Shown: one piece after another, positions 32,710 to 42,344 of the stretch
Position numbering within the stretch: position 1 is the first letter of the stretch
Layout: every line of letters starts with the position of its first letter
Origin: Phycisphaeraceae bacterium
GTDB lineage: Bacteria > Planctomycetota > Phycisphaerae > Phycisphaerales > Phycisphaeraceae
Reading direction: 5' to 3'
Assembly (NCBI GenBank): GCA_028277745.1
Contig: JANQFR010000065.1
Coordinates: forward strand, 47,380 to 111,379
DNA length: 64,000 bases
Translations under genes and position numbers: made by a program
The notes under the pieces: model-generated
What the model was told of the DNA's origin: nothing
Databases searched by the model: none
The model's input: only the letters and a program-made list of their open reading frames with translations

Positions 32710-35700
32710 AGCACGGTGACTCCCAGCCCCCGACGGTTGACGTTGAAGTCAAAGAAGCGAGCCAGCGGATTGGGGGGATACTTGTCGAGCAGCGTCCGCA
32801 CCTTTTGTGCCGCCCCGGGGTCCTTGGCGATCATGAAGACGAACCCGCCCCCGCCCGCGCCCAGCAGCAGGCGGGCGTCGAGGTAGCGGTTGACCGGCTT
32901 GAGCAGGGCCTCGATCCGCGGGTTGGTCGAGCCGGGGTCGAGGGCGCGCTTCAGGGCCCAGTATTCCTCGATGCCGCGGGCGAACGCGTCGGCGTCGCCC
33001 GCGTCGAGGTCGGTCTTCATCTGCTCGGCGCCGGCCTTGAGGCGGCGGAGGATGTCCAGCGCCGCCGGGTCGCGCAGCAGGTACCGGCCGACCACCTTCT
33101 GCAGGATGTCGCGGGCCATGCGCTGGATGCCGGTGAAGTAGAGCAGGCAACGGTTCGCGAGATCCGGGTTGGCGTCGGGCTCGAACCGGGCCCACTGCAC
33201 GGCGGGGCGCTGGTCGACGCCGGGCCGGGTGCGGATGAGCTTGACCCCGCCGAAGATCGCGCCGACCTGGTCCTGCCAGCCGCCCCCCGTGGTCATGAGC
33301 TGTTCGAGCCGCAGCGTGCGCGCGGACAAGAATTCAAGGCTTTCGGTCTGGCCAAGGATACGCGCCAGGCACGCGAGCATCGCGGCGCCGAGCACCGAAC
33401 TGGTCCCCAGCCCCGACCCCTTGGGCAGGGCTGAGAAGATCGTCAGGTCCAGTCCCCCGCCGAACGCTTCGAGCCGGCGTTTGAGGGAGGTCCTGCCGTC
33501 CTGCGGCAAGACTCCCGAGAGCCGAAGGGCGGCCTTGGGTAAGGCCCACCACTGCGTCGGGTCGATCGGCCCCTCGACGTCTCTGGCGTTGGTGAAGGTG
33601 ACCGAATGCCCCAGGTCGATCGAGTTGAGCGTGATCCGAGGCTGGGCGGTGAGCTTGGCGATGACCTGAACGGGGTAATGGTCGTTGAGCGTCACGGCGG
33701 CGTTGAGCACCGTCCCGCCGCACTCGGTGCAGATCGGCGGCGTGTCGGACCAGCCGCCGTGAAAATCGAGCCGGACCGGCGCGGTGACCCACACCACCTG
33801 GTCCGGCAACACGGCGGCGGGGCGGATGTCGCCCGAAGCGGCGGCGCCCCCGCCGACGGCGTCCATCACGGCACTCATGGCGGCGCGTGTGAAGTCGGTG
33901 CGGTCCGCGCCGCGGGCCGCGGGGTAGGCGTCGACGATCTCGCCGGCCAGGCGCAGCAGGCGGGCGCGGGCGGGCGGCGCCTGGGTCCGCCCGAGCAGGC
34001 CGCGCACCGCGTCCAGCGCGACACGGGCCTCTTCGGTTCGCCGCAGCATCGCCGCCACGTCGCGGGCCGGCAGCCAGGGATCGGCCTCGAGCCGCTCGTC
34101 GAGCCGCTCGATCTCCACCCGACGTTGGATCTCCTGGCGATGCGCCAGCAGGCGGCCGTGATCCACCCGCGTGAGCAGTTCCGCCATGCTGACGCGTCGC
34201 GCCCGGCGCCACGCGGCCCGTTGCTTCGCGGCCGGCTTGCGTTGGCCGACCAACGCCATCGCGTGGCCCAACGCCGTATCGACCGGGCCCAGCGTCCACA
34301 GCTTCGCGTTCCAGAGTGTCTGCGCGGCGGGGTCGGCCTCGTCCCAGACCGCGTCCGGCGTCAGCTCATATCGCTCCAGCAGGCGGTCGAGCGGCTCGTT
34401 GGCGAACGTGCCGCCCCGGGCGCGCGGCGTCTTGAAGTCGTCCCGGATGCCAAACGCGACCGCGGCCCATCCGCCCCGCGGCGTCGGCAGGCAGACCAGG
34501 CCCGTCCCCGGCGGCAGCTTGACCGTACGCCGCGCGTCGGGCGGCAGGCCGACCAGGACATTGGGCCCCGGCAGGTCGAGCGGCCTGGAGGTGCAGCACG
34601 CCTCGATGAAGACGCCGTCCCCGGCCCGGACCTGTTCGTTGTGCAGGATCGTGTTGTAGATGAACGCGCTGTCCGCCGCGGCCCGGTCCGCGACGGCGGC
34701 CCGGTCGCGGTTGGCGAAGCCATAGGCCTTGGCCGTGCGCCCGAGGGTGGCGACGTGGGTGAGCAGGTCGCGGTTCGCGCCGACGTGAAAGAAGTCGCAG
34801 TACGACAGGACGCAGGCGTGGAACGGCTGGCGGTGCAGAGCGTCGTAGATCGCGCCGAGCCGGCGCGCATGCGCCGCATCGTCGGCTGCGCCGGTGTGGG
34901 AGCCGGCCATCATGCGGAGGTAAGCCTGCCGGGAGAGGCGCGCCGACAGGGCGATAAGCAGCTGTTCGTAGAGATCGATGTCGGGGCTGCGGCCCTGGGT
35001 CAGGTCGCGGAGGATGCCGGGCTTGATAACGGGCGGCGCCCCGCGGCGGCGGGGCAGGGCGACGCCGGCCATGGCGAGCCAGCGTTCGGCCGTGGCCGGA
35101 TCGAGCCCGACCAGCCCGCTGTCGATGAGGACCCGCCCGACGGAATCAACCGCACCTTTCTGACGTGCGTGTTCCGGGGTGGGTTTCTGAAGGAAATGGA
35201 CGACGCGGCCGCGATCGTCGAGGACGTAGACCCCGTGTTGCACCCCGCGTTCGACGGGGCCGGGGAAGGCCGCGCCGACGACGCCGGGGCGATCGAAGTC
35301 GACGTCCGCGTGGTCGAACGTGAGCAGGGCGTCGCCCGCGGCGAGCAGGACGTGCCCGGCGTCGGGCGTGGCGAGACGGGCGAGGTCGGCGAGGATCAGG
35401 TCGAACAGCGCCGCCGACCGCCGCGGCGTTCCGGGGGCGTCGCAGGGCAGGGGTGTGAAGACCTTGCCCTGAGCGGCGTACGCGGTGAGCCGCTTGCTGT
35501 CGCCCCCGGAGTGGATGACCAGCACTCGCTGGCCGTCGAACAGCTCGCGCAGCGAAGCCGCCCCCGGCTTGAGGGCGCGCAACTCACGGGCGATCTCGTA
35601 TAGGACCCATAGCGTTGATCCGCCGGACCCGACGCGCCGGCCGCCGGGGTCGGGGATGACCCGCCAACGCCGGACCCCGGGCAACGCGCCCGCCGATTCA

Positions 35701-35789
35701 CGTGCGGCGAGCTGGGCCTCGTACCCCTTCGCCTGCGCGGCGTTGGCGGCGGTAAGGATCAGCCAGTCGATGGTTGCGGAAGCGGGCAT
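32706..35789 (-). CDS. fkp: Bifunctional fucokinase/GDP-fucose pyrophosphorylase (Fkp-like)
   Basis: A 1027-residue fusion that would convert L-fucose to fucose-1-phosphate and then GDP-L-fucose. The N-terminal half (about 1-450) is the pyrophosphorylase: VGSGGSTLWVL (about 53-63) and HSGGDSKRLTAYAAQGKVF (about 92-110) are its nucleotide-binding signatures. The C-terminal 360 residues are a GHMP kinase: APVRLDFHGGWSDTPP starts the domain and PKGSGLGTSS (789-798) is the ATP loop; LGAGGGGFVF is the last motif. It is similar in length to the Bacteroides enzyme of about 950 residues. The coupled SGNH gene suggests polysaccharide decoration. Confidence 0.88.
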   Translation of the reverse strand: MPASATIDWLILTAANAAQAKGYEAQLAARESAGALPGVRRWRVIPDPGGRRVGSGGSTLWVLYEIARELRALKPGAASLRELFDGQRVLVIHSGGDSKRLTAYAAQGKVFTPLPCDAPGTPRRSAALFDLILADLARLATPDAGHVLLAAGDALLTFDHADVDFDRPGVVGAAFPGPVERGVQHGVYVLDDRGRVVHFLQKPTPEHARQKGAVDSVGRVLIDSGLVGLDPATAERWLAMAGVALPRRRGAPPVIKPGILRDLTQGRSPDIDLYEQLLIALSARLSRQAYLRMMAGSHTGAADDAAHARRLGAIYDALHRQPFHACVLSYCDFFHVGANRDLLTHVATLGRTAKAYGFANRDRAAVADRAAADSAFIYNTILHNEQVRAGDGVFIEACCTSRPLDLPGPNVLVGLPPDARRTVKLPPGTGLVCLPTPRGGWAAVAFGIRDDFKTPRARGGTFANEPLDRLLERYELTPDAVWDEADPAAQTLWNAKLWTLGPVDTALGHAMALVGQRKPAAKQRAAWRRARRVSMAELLTRVDHGRLLAHRQEIQRRVEIERLDERLEADPWLPARDVAAMLRRTEEARVALDAVRGLLGRTQAPPARARLLRLAGEIVDAYPAARGADRTDFTRAAMSAVMDAVGGGAAASGDIRPAAVLPDQVVWVTAPVRLDFHGGWSDTPPICTECGGTVLNAAVTLNDHYPVQVIAKLTAQPRITLNSIDLGHSVTFTNARDVEGPIDPTQWWALPKAALRLSGVLPQDGRTSLKRRLEAFGGGLDLTIFSALPKGSGLGTSSVLGAAMLACLARILGQTESLEFLSARTLRLEQLMTTGGGWQDQVGAIFGGVKLIRTRPGVDQRPAVQWARFEPDANPDLANRCLLYFTGIQRMARDILQKVVGRYLLRDPAALDILRRLKAGAEQMKTDLDAGDADAFARGIEEYWALKRALDPGSTNPRIEALLKPVNRYLDARLLLGAGGGGFVFMIAKDPGAAQKVRTLLDKYPPNPLARFFDFNVNRRGLGVTVL

Positions 35790-35823
35790 CAGGCCAGGCT
35801 CTCGGGGGGGCGTGATTCTTAAC

Positions 35824-36900
35824 TCACGCCAGCACCGCGTTGAGGATCACGAACAGGACGTACAGCCCCACCAGCGGCACACCCATCCAGCGTGAAAACT
35901 GCCCGTCCCGGCAGGCCTTGAAAATGAAGAGACGGAACAGCACGAGCATGATGAGCATGGTCGGCAGCGGCAGGATCAGGAAGATCGCGGGGAACCGGGC
36001 GGCCGGGTCGATGATGGGCAGCGGCGCCGCCAACGCGGACAGGCCGATGACAAACAGCACATTGAGGATGTCGGCCCCGATCACGTTGCCGACCAGCAGC
36101 GCCGCATGTCCTTTGCGGATGGCGGTGATGCCCACGACCAGCTCCGGCAGCGAGGTGCCCAACGCCACGAACGTCGAGGCGATGACCACCTGGGACACGC
36201 CTACGTTGGTGGCGGCGATCGACACCGACTGCACCAGCGCGTCGCCGGCGAACACGACCACCGCCAACCCGACGAAGCCGGTCACCAGCAGGTAAACGAT
36301 GTTCTTCCGGGCGACCTCCTCCACGTTGACTTCTTCGCCGTGCCGGCCGATCTCGGGCTCGCTCGCCTGGCGGTGGTTGTGCTGTCGGGCCCAGCGGATG
36401 CTCATGAACAGGTACCAGACCAGCAGGGCCACGAACAACACCCCGATGCCCCGGCCAAGCGTGGCCTGGTTGCCGTGGATCGCGTAAAGCACATAGCAGA
36501 TACCCGCCAGCAGCACGCCTGAACCGAACTGGACCCAGCCCTGTCGGTTGAGGATGAACCGGTCGGCGGGCAACGCGATGAGCAGGCAGCCGACGCCGAA
36601 AATCAGGCCGGTGTCGGCGATGATCGACCCGACCCCGTTGCCCAGCGCCAGCCCGGCGTTGCCCGACCACGCGGCGAGCACGGAGACCGCCATTTCCGGC
36701 GAGGTCGTGCCCAGCGAGACGATGGTGGCCCCGATGACGATCTTGGGCATCCCCAGCCGCGCCGCGAGGCCCGCGGCGCCCTCGACCAGCAGGTCCGCCC
36801 CCTTGATCACCGCCGCGATGGCGATGACCGTGATCAGCAGCAGCAGCCACGTCGATTGCCCGGTGAACCAAGCGTGAGGCAGGAGATTAGCAAGGATCAT
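35824..36900 (-). CDS. Na+/Ca2+ exchanger-family (CaCA) antiporter
   Basis: A 358-residue inner-membrane protein with ten or so hydrophobic helices and two alpha repeats of the CaCA family. Repeat 1 has GATIVSLGTTSPEMAVSV, repeat 2 has ASTFVALGTSLPELVVG; the GTS-PE motifs line the ion path. A hydrophilic loop with EEVNVEEVARKN lies between the halves. It exchanges Ca2+ for Na+ or H+. It is a YrbG-like bacterial member. It stands alone, leftward, after the Sco/TPR operon. Confidence 0.93.
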   Translation of the reverse strand: MILANLLPHAWFTGQSTWLLLLITVIAIAAVIKGADLLVEGAAGLAARLGMPKIVIGATIVSLGTTSPEMAVSVLAAWSGNAGLALGNGVGSIIADTGLIFGVGCLLIALPADRFILNRQGWVQFGSGVLLAGICYVLYAIHGNQATLGRGIGVLFVALLVWYLFMSIRWARQHNHRQASEPEIGRHGEEVNVEEVARKNIVYLLVTGFVGLAVVVFAGDALVQSVSIAATNVGVSQVVIASTFVALGTSLPELVVGITAIRKGHAALLVGNVIGADILNVLFVIGLSALAAPLPIIDPAARFPAIFLILPLPTMLIMLVLFRLFIFKACRDGQFSRWMGVPLVGLYVLFVILNAVLA

Positions 36901-36963
36901 GGTCGGGATGATAACGGCCGGCGAAGCGGGTTGTTGTTGAGCGGCGGGGCCGGCCCCGCTTTT

Positions 36964-37818
36964 TCACAATTCCGTCAATTCCTCGGTGGTCTGCACCAGC
37001 CCCACGCCGAACCCGCCCGCCTTCAGGCGGTCCACCTGTTGCGGCGTGCAGAGCAACTCGACGCGGGCCCAGAGTCGTCGGGCCAGGTCGTCCTGCGCGG
37101 TGTGCTGCGCGGCGGCGGCGAGCATGGCGTGCACCGCCCCGCATTGCGCCGCCGGCAACAGCTCCGCGAGGCTGACCTTCGACGCCGCGTCCCGGGCGGC
37201 CGCGTCGTACCGGCCGATCGCCACCTCGTAACGGGTCTGCAGCGCCATGCGTTGCAGCGCCTCGCTGAGCGACAGCCGCGTGTGGTGCAGGTCGAGCAGC
37301 GCGTGATACGCGGTCACCACGTCGCCCGATTCGAGGGCGGCCTCGGCGAGCATCAGCAGCAGGTGCGGCCGCAGGTTGCGGGCGGCGCCCATCGGCCGGC
37401 CGAGCAGGGCGGCGCAGACCCGGCCGGCCTCGGCGAACCGCTGTTGTCGGTGACGCAGGACCGCGAGGCGGTGGTAGAGCATCACCCGCGCCCACGCCGC
37501 CAGAGGGACCCGGCGCAGCGCGTCGCCGAGCCCGGCCTCCGCCGCCGCGGGGTCCGTCTGGATCGCGGCGGTAATCGTCGGCAGATCGCGCAGCGTGCGC
37601 GCGCTAATCAAACCCATCCCGATCCACGCGCCCGCCACGATGAACACGGTCAGCCCGCTGATCAGCGCGCCGCCCGGACCGGTCGCCATGACGTACGCCA
37701 CCAGCGCCAGCATGGCCGCGGCCGCCGTCCACCTCACCGCGGCGTCGTACAGGAACTGCCGCCGCATCGCGCTTTCATGAAACGGCGCCGACGCGGCGTC
37801 CTCATGCGTCTCAGGCAT
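36964..37818 (-). CDS. Membrane-anchored helical-repeat protein A
   Basis: A 284-residue protein: a cytoplasmic head, two hydrophobic segments (about 29-47 and 53-72), and then paired amphipathic helices resembling TPR units, such as ARVMLYHRLAVLRHRQQRFAEAG and LLMLAEAALESGDVVTAYHALL. No enzyme motif is seen. Its start overlaps the next upstream gene by 8 bp, and the two encoded proteins have the same architecture. It may act as a scaffold for the Sco/ABC-2 module. Confidence 0.65.
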   Translation of the reverse strand: MPETHEDAASAPFHESAMRRQFLYDAAVRWTAAAAMLALVAYVMATGPGGALISGLTVFIVAGAWIGMGLISARTLRDLPTITAAIQTDPAAAEAGLGDALRRVPLAAWARVMLYHRLAVLRHRQQRFAEAGRVCAALLGRPMGAARNLRPHLLLMLAEAALESGDVVTAYHALLDLHHTRLSLSEALQRMALQTRYEVAIGRYDAAARDAASKVSLAELLPAAQCGAVHAMLAAAAQHTAQDDLARRLWARVELLCTPQQVDRLKAGGFGVGLVQTTEELTEL

Positions 37819-38692
37819 GATCCTGCTCCATCATCGGCGCCAGCTCGGGGTAACGGCCGACCAGCGCCGCGGCGGGCAGCAGCGTCGTCGCCCGGTCCCA
37901 CCAACGCTGCGCCGCGGGGGCGTCTGCGCCCGCCTCCTGAAAGCACAACGCCATCAGCGCGTGGCCGTAACCGGCTTCAACGCCCAGCGGCCTCAGGTCA
38001 TCCAGCAGCGTCGGGCTCATCGCGACCGCGTCCGCGAAGTGGTGCGTCCGGACGTGCTGCAGCAGCTGCGCAAACGTAAACCCGGCCCCCAGCGGCGTGC
38101 CGGCGTGCGGCTCCAGCTGGTGGCGGACCCGCCGCAACGCGTCGTCCGCGTCGGCCAGGTGGTCGGCGCTCAGCGCCGCGATTGCCCGGCGGACCCGCAG
38201 CTCCATCCCCGCGGGATGCCCGTTGGGCACGTCCGACAGCAGGGCGTCGTACACCTCCATCGCCGCGTCGTATTGGCGCAGCTGGTCCAGGCACACCGCC
38301 ATCACGCCCATCACCCGCGACCGCAGCGCCGGGTTCATCACCGTGTCCGGCAGCATCCGCCACGCCGACCGCAACGCCACGGGGTAATGCCGCAGCATCG
38401 TCGCTTCCTGGAGCTTCACCGTGCGTTGCCCCAGGCTCGCCGCCGACCGCGCCCGGCTCGCCGCGAAGATGAACAGCCCCGCGATCGCCGCCCACGGCAC
38501 GATCAGCGCCGCCGCCCCGTCCAGCACCAGCATCAGCAACACCGCCCCGCCCAGCACCAGCCACGGCCCCCAGCGCAGCCACGCCGACGCCTCACGCATC
38601 GGGTGACGCGCGATCCACGCCTGCACCTGCTCCGCCGTCGGCGGGGTGAACGCGCCCGCGGCCCCCGCCTGGTTGGGAATCGCTTCATCCAT
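37811..38692 (-). CDS. Membrane-anchored helical-repeat protein B
   Basis: A 293-residue protein with the same layout as its downstream neighbour: soluble head, two hydrophobic helices (about 44-62 and 65-82), then TPR-like helices (LRSRVMGVMAVCLDQLRQYDAAMEVYDALL and RVRRAIAALSADHLADADDALRRV). The two genes overlap by 8 bp and may be an ancient duplication. It begins 3 bp after the Sco gene, so all four leftward genes from 40209 form one operon. Function is unknown. Confidence 0.65.
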   Translation of the reverse strand: MDEAIPNQAGAAGAFTPPTAEQVQAWIARHPMREASAWLRWGPWLVLGGAVLLMLVLDGAAALIVPWAAIAGLFIFAASRARSAASLGQRTVKLQEATMLRHYPVALRSAWRMLPDTVMNPALRSRVMGVMAVCLDQLRQYDAAMEVYDALLSDVPNGHPAGMELRVRRAIAALSADHLADADDALRRVRHQLEPHAGTPLGAGFTFAQLLQHVRTHHFADAVAMSPTLLDDLRPLGVEAGYGHALMALCFQEAGADAPAAQRWWDRATTLLPAAALVGRYPELAPMMEQDHA

Positions 38693-38695
38693 CGT

Positions 38696-39328
38696 TCAGT
38701 CCGACTCTCTCACCACCGCGTGCAGCGCGTCCATCAGCGCGGCCTGCCCTTCGCCATCTGTGCCGCTGTAGTACCCGCGGATCATCCCCGCGCCGTCCAC
38801 CAGCACCAGCTTGCTGCTGTGCGAGATGGGCATCGCCGTGTTTTCCGGCGTGTCTTCCAGCGGCAGCTTGAACCCTTCCTCCACCATCGGCCACACCGCG
38901 CTGCGGTCCGGGCCGGTCAGGAAACGCCACCGCGCCGGGTCGGCGTGGTATCTTTCGGCGAAGGCCGTGAGCACCTCCGGCGTGTCGTAGTCCGGGTCCA
39001 CGCTGACGCTCACCAGTTTGACGTCGTCCAGCGCCGCCTGGCCGTCGAGCTGGTCCTGCAGCATTGCCATCTGCATGGTCATGATCGGGCAGACGGCGCG
39101 GCAGCGGGTGAAGATGAACGCGACGACGTAAGGCGATCCCAGCAGTTGCTCGCTGCCGAACGGTTCGCCGTCCTGGTCGATGAGGGCAAAGCCGGGCGCG
39201 GGGTACATCGGGTCCGGCGCGGCGGGGCGGATATCGAGGTCGATCATCAGCGCGAGCATCGTCGCCGCGACAAGGGTCATCGCGATCCATCCGATCCGCC
39301 ACTTCCAGGGGTTGGGCGCCGTACTCAT
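38696..39328 (-). CDS. Sco1/SenC-family thioredoxin-fold protein
   Basis: A 210-residue membrane-anchored protein. One helix (about 11-30) tethers a thioredoxin fold to the outer face. Cys76-x3-Cys80 in FTRCRAVCP and His170 in ISHSSK are the copper-binding residues of Sco. These proteins deliver copper or electrons to the CuA site of cytochrome oxidase or nitrous oxide reductase. The ATG at 39328 shares one base with the stop of the ABC permease gene. No oxidase gene lies in the window. Confidence 0.88.
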   Translation of the reverse strand: MSTAPNPWKWRIGWIAMTLVAATMLALMIDLDIRPAAPDPMYPAPGFALIDQDGEPFGSEQLLGSPYVVAFIFTRCRAVCPIMTMQMAMLQDQLDGQAALDDVKLVSVSVDPDYDTPEVLTAFAERYHADPARWRFLTGPDRSAVWPMVEEGFKLPLEDTPENTAMPISHSSKLVLVDGAGMIRGYYSGTDGEGQAALMDALHAVVRESD

Positions 39329-40209
39329 CACGTCCCGTCCCGCCGGGGCCGCCGCGCGAGGGCGGCCGCGAGCCACAACACGCCCGCCACGCTCGCCAGC
39401 GTGATCGGGACCGCCAGCCACAACGGCGCCTGCAGCGACGCCGACTGCGCCCCGCCCAGCACCGCCGCGAGCAGCGTGTAGCCGTAGGTCAGGGGGTTGG
39501 CGTACATCACGACCTGCATCGCCGTCGGCGCGGTCGCCACCGGGAACACCGCGCCGCACAGCACCCACATCGGCATCAGGAAGATCATCATGATCGCGTG
39601 GAACCCCGCGGTCGAGTCCATCGGCCAGGCGATGCACAGCCCCAGCCCGGTCAGCCCCAGCGCCAGGATGAACATGATCAACACCGCCGCCGCCATCGTC
39701 GCGGCCGTCGCCGCCCCGTGCCACCCGTCCACCAGCGGCCACAGCAGCAGGAACACCCCCGCCTGGATTGTCGCGATGCTCGCCCCGCCCAGCACCTTCC
39801 CCAGCACGATCGCCAGCCGCGGCGCCGGGCTCACCAGCACCCCCTGCAGGAACCCCTCCCGGCGGTCCTCGATCACCGTGATCGTCGAGAAGATCGCGGT
39901 GAAGAGGATGATCATCACCAGGACCCCCGGGAAGAAATACGCCATGTATCCGGGGTGCGTCGCCGCCGCGGCCGCCTCGGCCTGCCCGGGCGCGCCCCCC
40001 GCGATGAAGGTGTTGTTCAGCCCCGCGCCCAGCATCAGCCAGAAGATGATCGGCGTGAGCAGGGCGCTCATCACCCGGTTGCGCTGCCGGAAGAACCGCA
40101 CCATCTCCCGCCGCCACAGGCTCGTGACCGCGCCCGCCATCGGCCGATCCGCGCGGCCGCCGATCGGCTCGGCTTCAACGGTGACTGGGGGCGGTGCGGC
40201 GGCTTCCAT
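39328..40209 (-). CDS. ABC-2 type transporter permease
   Basis: A 293-residue permease with about six membrane helices. It has the ABC-2 features AGAVTSLWRREMVRFFRQRNRV, LTPIIFWLMLGAGLNNTF, FPGVLVMIILFTAIFSTITVIEDRREGFLQGVLVSP and a C-terminal NPLTYGY. The EDRREGFLQGVLVSPAP segment is the usual signature loop. GGGGGG lies about five bases before the ATG at 40209; the frame runs on to 40281. No ATP-binding subunit gene is adjacent, so the ATPase must be encoded elsewhere. With Sco it may serve copper or haem-protein maturation. Confidence 0.85.
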   Translation of the reverse strand: MEAAAPPPVTVEAEPIGGRADRPMAGAVTSLWRREMVRFFRQRNRVMSALLTPIIFWLMLGAGLNNTFIAGGAPGQAEAAAAATHPGYMAYFFPGVLVMIILFTAIFSTITVIEDRREGFLQGVLVSPAPRLAIVLGKVLGGASIATIQAGVFLLLWPLVDGWHGAATAATMAAAVLIMFILALGLTGLGLCIAWPMDSTAGFHAIMMIFLMPMWVLCGAVFPVATAPTAMQVVMYANPLTYGYTLLAAVLGGAQSASLQAPLWLAVPITLASVAGVLWLAAALARRPRRDGT

Positions 40210-40322
40210 CACAACCCCCCATAGTAGCACGATCGCGGTCCAACTTTTTTTCCGGCGATCGGTTAATCTCGGCCGGGTCATCGCGTCTTTCCGGGGGAGG
40301 CGGTCCCAGCCGGGAGTTTTGT

Positions 40323-42197
40323 GTGACTGACCTTCAAGCCTTGCAATCTTATGCCCGCACAGGTGATGCCGACGCGTTCAATCAACTGGTGGCGAGCCAT
40401 CAGGTCATGGTTTATCAGACCTGCCGCCGTTGGCTGAAAGATACGGCGGATGTCGAGGACGTCGTTCAAGAGACGTTTTTCAGGCTCTCACGCGATGCGG
40501 GCCGTATCCGCGGCAACGTTGCGGCATGGCTGCACGTCTGCGCTTCGAACCTGTGTGTCGACCTGGTCCGCCGCGCCGTCGCCCGTCGTCGCCGCGAGTG
40601 GTCGTGGCATCAAGAGCATGACGCCCGGGACACGGCCTGGCGCGAAGTCTTGCCGGAACTGGACGCGGCCCTCACCGAGTTGTCCGCGGACCGCCGCGAC
40701 CTGGTCGTACGGCACTTCCTCATGGGGGTGACGCAGCGTGAGCTGGCCCAGGAGGCGGGGGTCTCGGCGCCGGCGATGAACCGGCGGCTACATCAGGCGG
40801 TCGCGTCATTGCGTGAACGGCTCAGGTCCCGCGGGGTCACGTCGCCCGCCGCCGCCATCACCGGCGCCATGGTCGCCGAGCAGACCGCCGCCGCGGTCCC
40901 CGCGTCATTCACCGCGGGGCTGGTCAAGACCGGGCTGGTCGGCCCCGGGCGGCGATGGGCGTGGGGCGGGATGAAATGGTCGGGCGTGCTGGCCGTGCTG
41001 TTGATCATCGGGTTCGCTTCGTGGTCGTGGTGGGCGGCGAGGCCTGTGGCGCCGCCGGTCCCTGCGCCGTCACCGTCGGCTCCCAGGTTTGAGGCGTTGA
41101 CCTTCAACAACCCTCGCCCGATGCCGCTGGGGGATACGCTCAAGGAGATCCTGGCGGTGTACGAGGCCGCCACGGCGTATCGCAATCACGTCTTCCTGGA
41201 GACCACACGAAGCCAGGCCAGGTGGGATGACGCCTCGGGGCGATGGGAGACCTCGGAGCAGATGGCTCACAGCCGATCGTGGTTCGAACAATCAACTTTC
41301 CAGCGCGTACGCATTGATTACGACCCGCTGATGCTGCCGACGACCGATCCGGACAAGCCGTTGCTCACGGAGCGGTCGATCCAGGTGTTCGACGGCCAGG
41401 CGACCTTGAAGCTGCACTACATCACTGTCCGACGCGACAATAACTATGTGGTTAAGCTCTTTGAGCAGGAGGCGGAGGGCGATTGGCGCCTGAAGGAATT
41501 CAACCCGTGGCGGGACGACACCGGCCTGGCCCGGCTGCCGCTCGGCTACGACAACACCCTGGTGCTGCTGCTGCATCGAACGCGGACCTGGTCGGCGTCA
41601 CGGATCGATGAGAAGTTCGACCCGGTCTTCGAGGCCTTGCGCGTCGAGGAGCAGGGGCGGGAATTGATCTGCCTGCGGATCAAGCCCGACTACACGGGCA
41701 GGCGGTTCAACCAGGTGTTCGGCTTCCGCATGAACGACCAGGTGCATGCCATGGGCTGGCTGTTGGACCCCGACCGCGGGTTCGCGTTGGTGTGCGGCTA
41801 CGCCCACTGGTTGACCCGGAGCCCTGATGGCGAGCCCGTCGAACGGGAGTATCGCCATGAGGCGCAACGCTATCACACGCTTGAAGCGGGGGTGCAGACG
41901 CCGACCCGCCTGACATCTACGAGCCGTTCTGTTAAAGACGGTCGGTCTGCGATCTGGTCGCGTCGAATCACCGATATCCAACGGCTGGCCTACTTCGATC
42001 CCAGCGACGCGGACGCGGTTTTCGGCCTGGCCGACATCGACTACATCGGCCTGACGTTCGACGGCCCCAAACGCCGTTACGATTCGCCTTCACTCGGGCC
42101 CGACATCGTCTACCACCAGACGCCGGTCGGGCCGGCGGGGCCCGTTCGGTGGCCCGGTTGGGTCCGGAACATCGGCTGGCCTTCGGCGTTGAACTGA
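40323..42197 (+). CDS. ECF sigma factor fused to a membrane-anchored extracytoplasmic domain
   Basis: A 624-residue protein. Residues 10-80 are sigma region 2 (ADVEDVVQETFFRLSRDAG and NVAAWLHVCASNLCVDLVRR). Residues 114-168 are region 4 (LTELSADRRDLVVRHFLMG and the helix-turn-helix ELAQEAGVSAPAMNRRLHQA). Residues 219-238 form one membrane helix. The last 385 residues are an outside domain, beta-rich and with several Trp, unlike anti-sigma factors. It can sense an external signal directly and keep the sigma part at the membrane. The GTG at 40323 follows GGGAG. It is divergent from the Sco operon. Confidence 0.85.
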   Translation: MTDLQALQSYARTGDADAFNQLVASHQVMVYQTCRRWLKDTADVEDVVQETFFRLSRDAGRIRGNVAAWLHVCASNLCVDLVRRAVARRRREWSWHQEHDARDTAWREVLPELDAALTELSADRRDLVVRHFLMGVTQRELAQEAGVSAPAMNRRLHQAVASLRERLRSRGVTSPAAAITGAMVAEQTAAAVPASFTAGLVKTGLVGPGRRWAWGGMKWSGVLAVLLIIGFASWSWWAARPVAPPVPAPSPSAPRFEALTFNNPRPMPLGDTLKEILAVYEAATAYRNHVFLETTRSQARWDDASGRWETSEQMAHSRSWFEQSTFQRVRIDYDPLMLPTTDPDKPLLTERSIQVFDGQATLKLHYITVRRDNNYVVKLFEQEAEGDWRLKEFNPWRDDTGLARLPLGYDNTLVLLLHRTRTWSASRIDEKFDPVFEALRVEEQGRELICLRIKPDYTGRRFNQVFGFRMNDQVHAMGWLLDPDRGFALVCGYAHWLTRSPDGEPVEREYRHEAQRYHTLEAGVQTPTRLTSTSRSVKDGRSAIWSRRITDIQRLAYFDPSDADAVFGLADIDYIGLTFDGPKRRYDSPSLGPDIVYHQTPVGPAGPVRWPGWVRNIGWPSALN

Positions 42198-42344
42198 CGC
42201 TCCGGTTGTTGGTTCCATGAAACCCGGAGCGGCTCCTTTCCGCGAAACCGGCTCCCGATGGCTCATCTTCGACCCGTCTTCCCCACCACGCTACAATCCA
42301 GCCGTCCCCGCTGCTTACGGAATCCCCCGCCAAGGAACGGCCGC

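Noticed and set aside
33606..35603. 665-codon open frame antisense to the Fkp-like gene
   Set aside because: Fkp motifs on the minus strand are complete; long antisense frames are common at this GC level.
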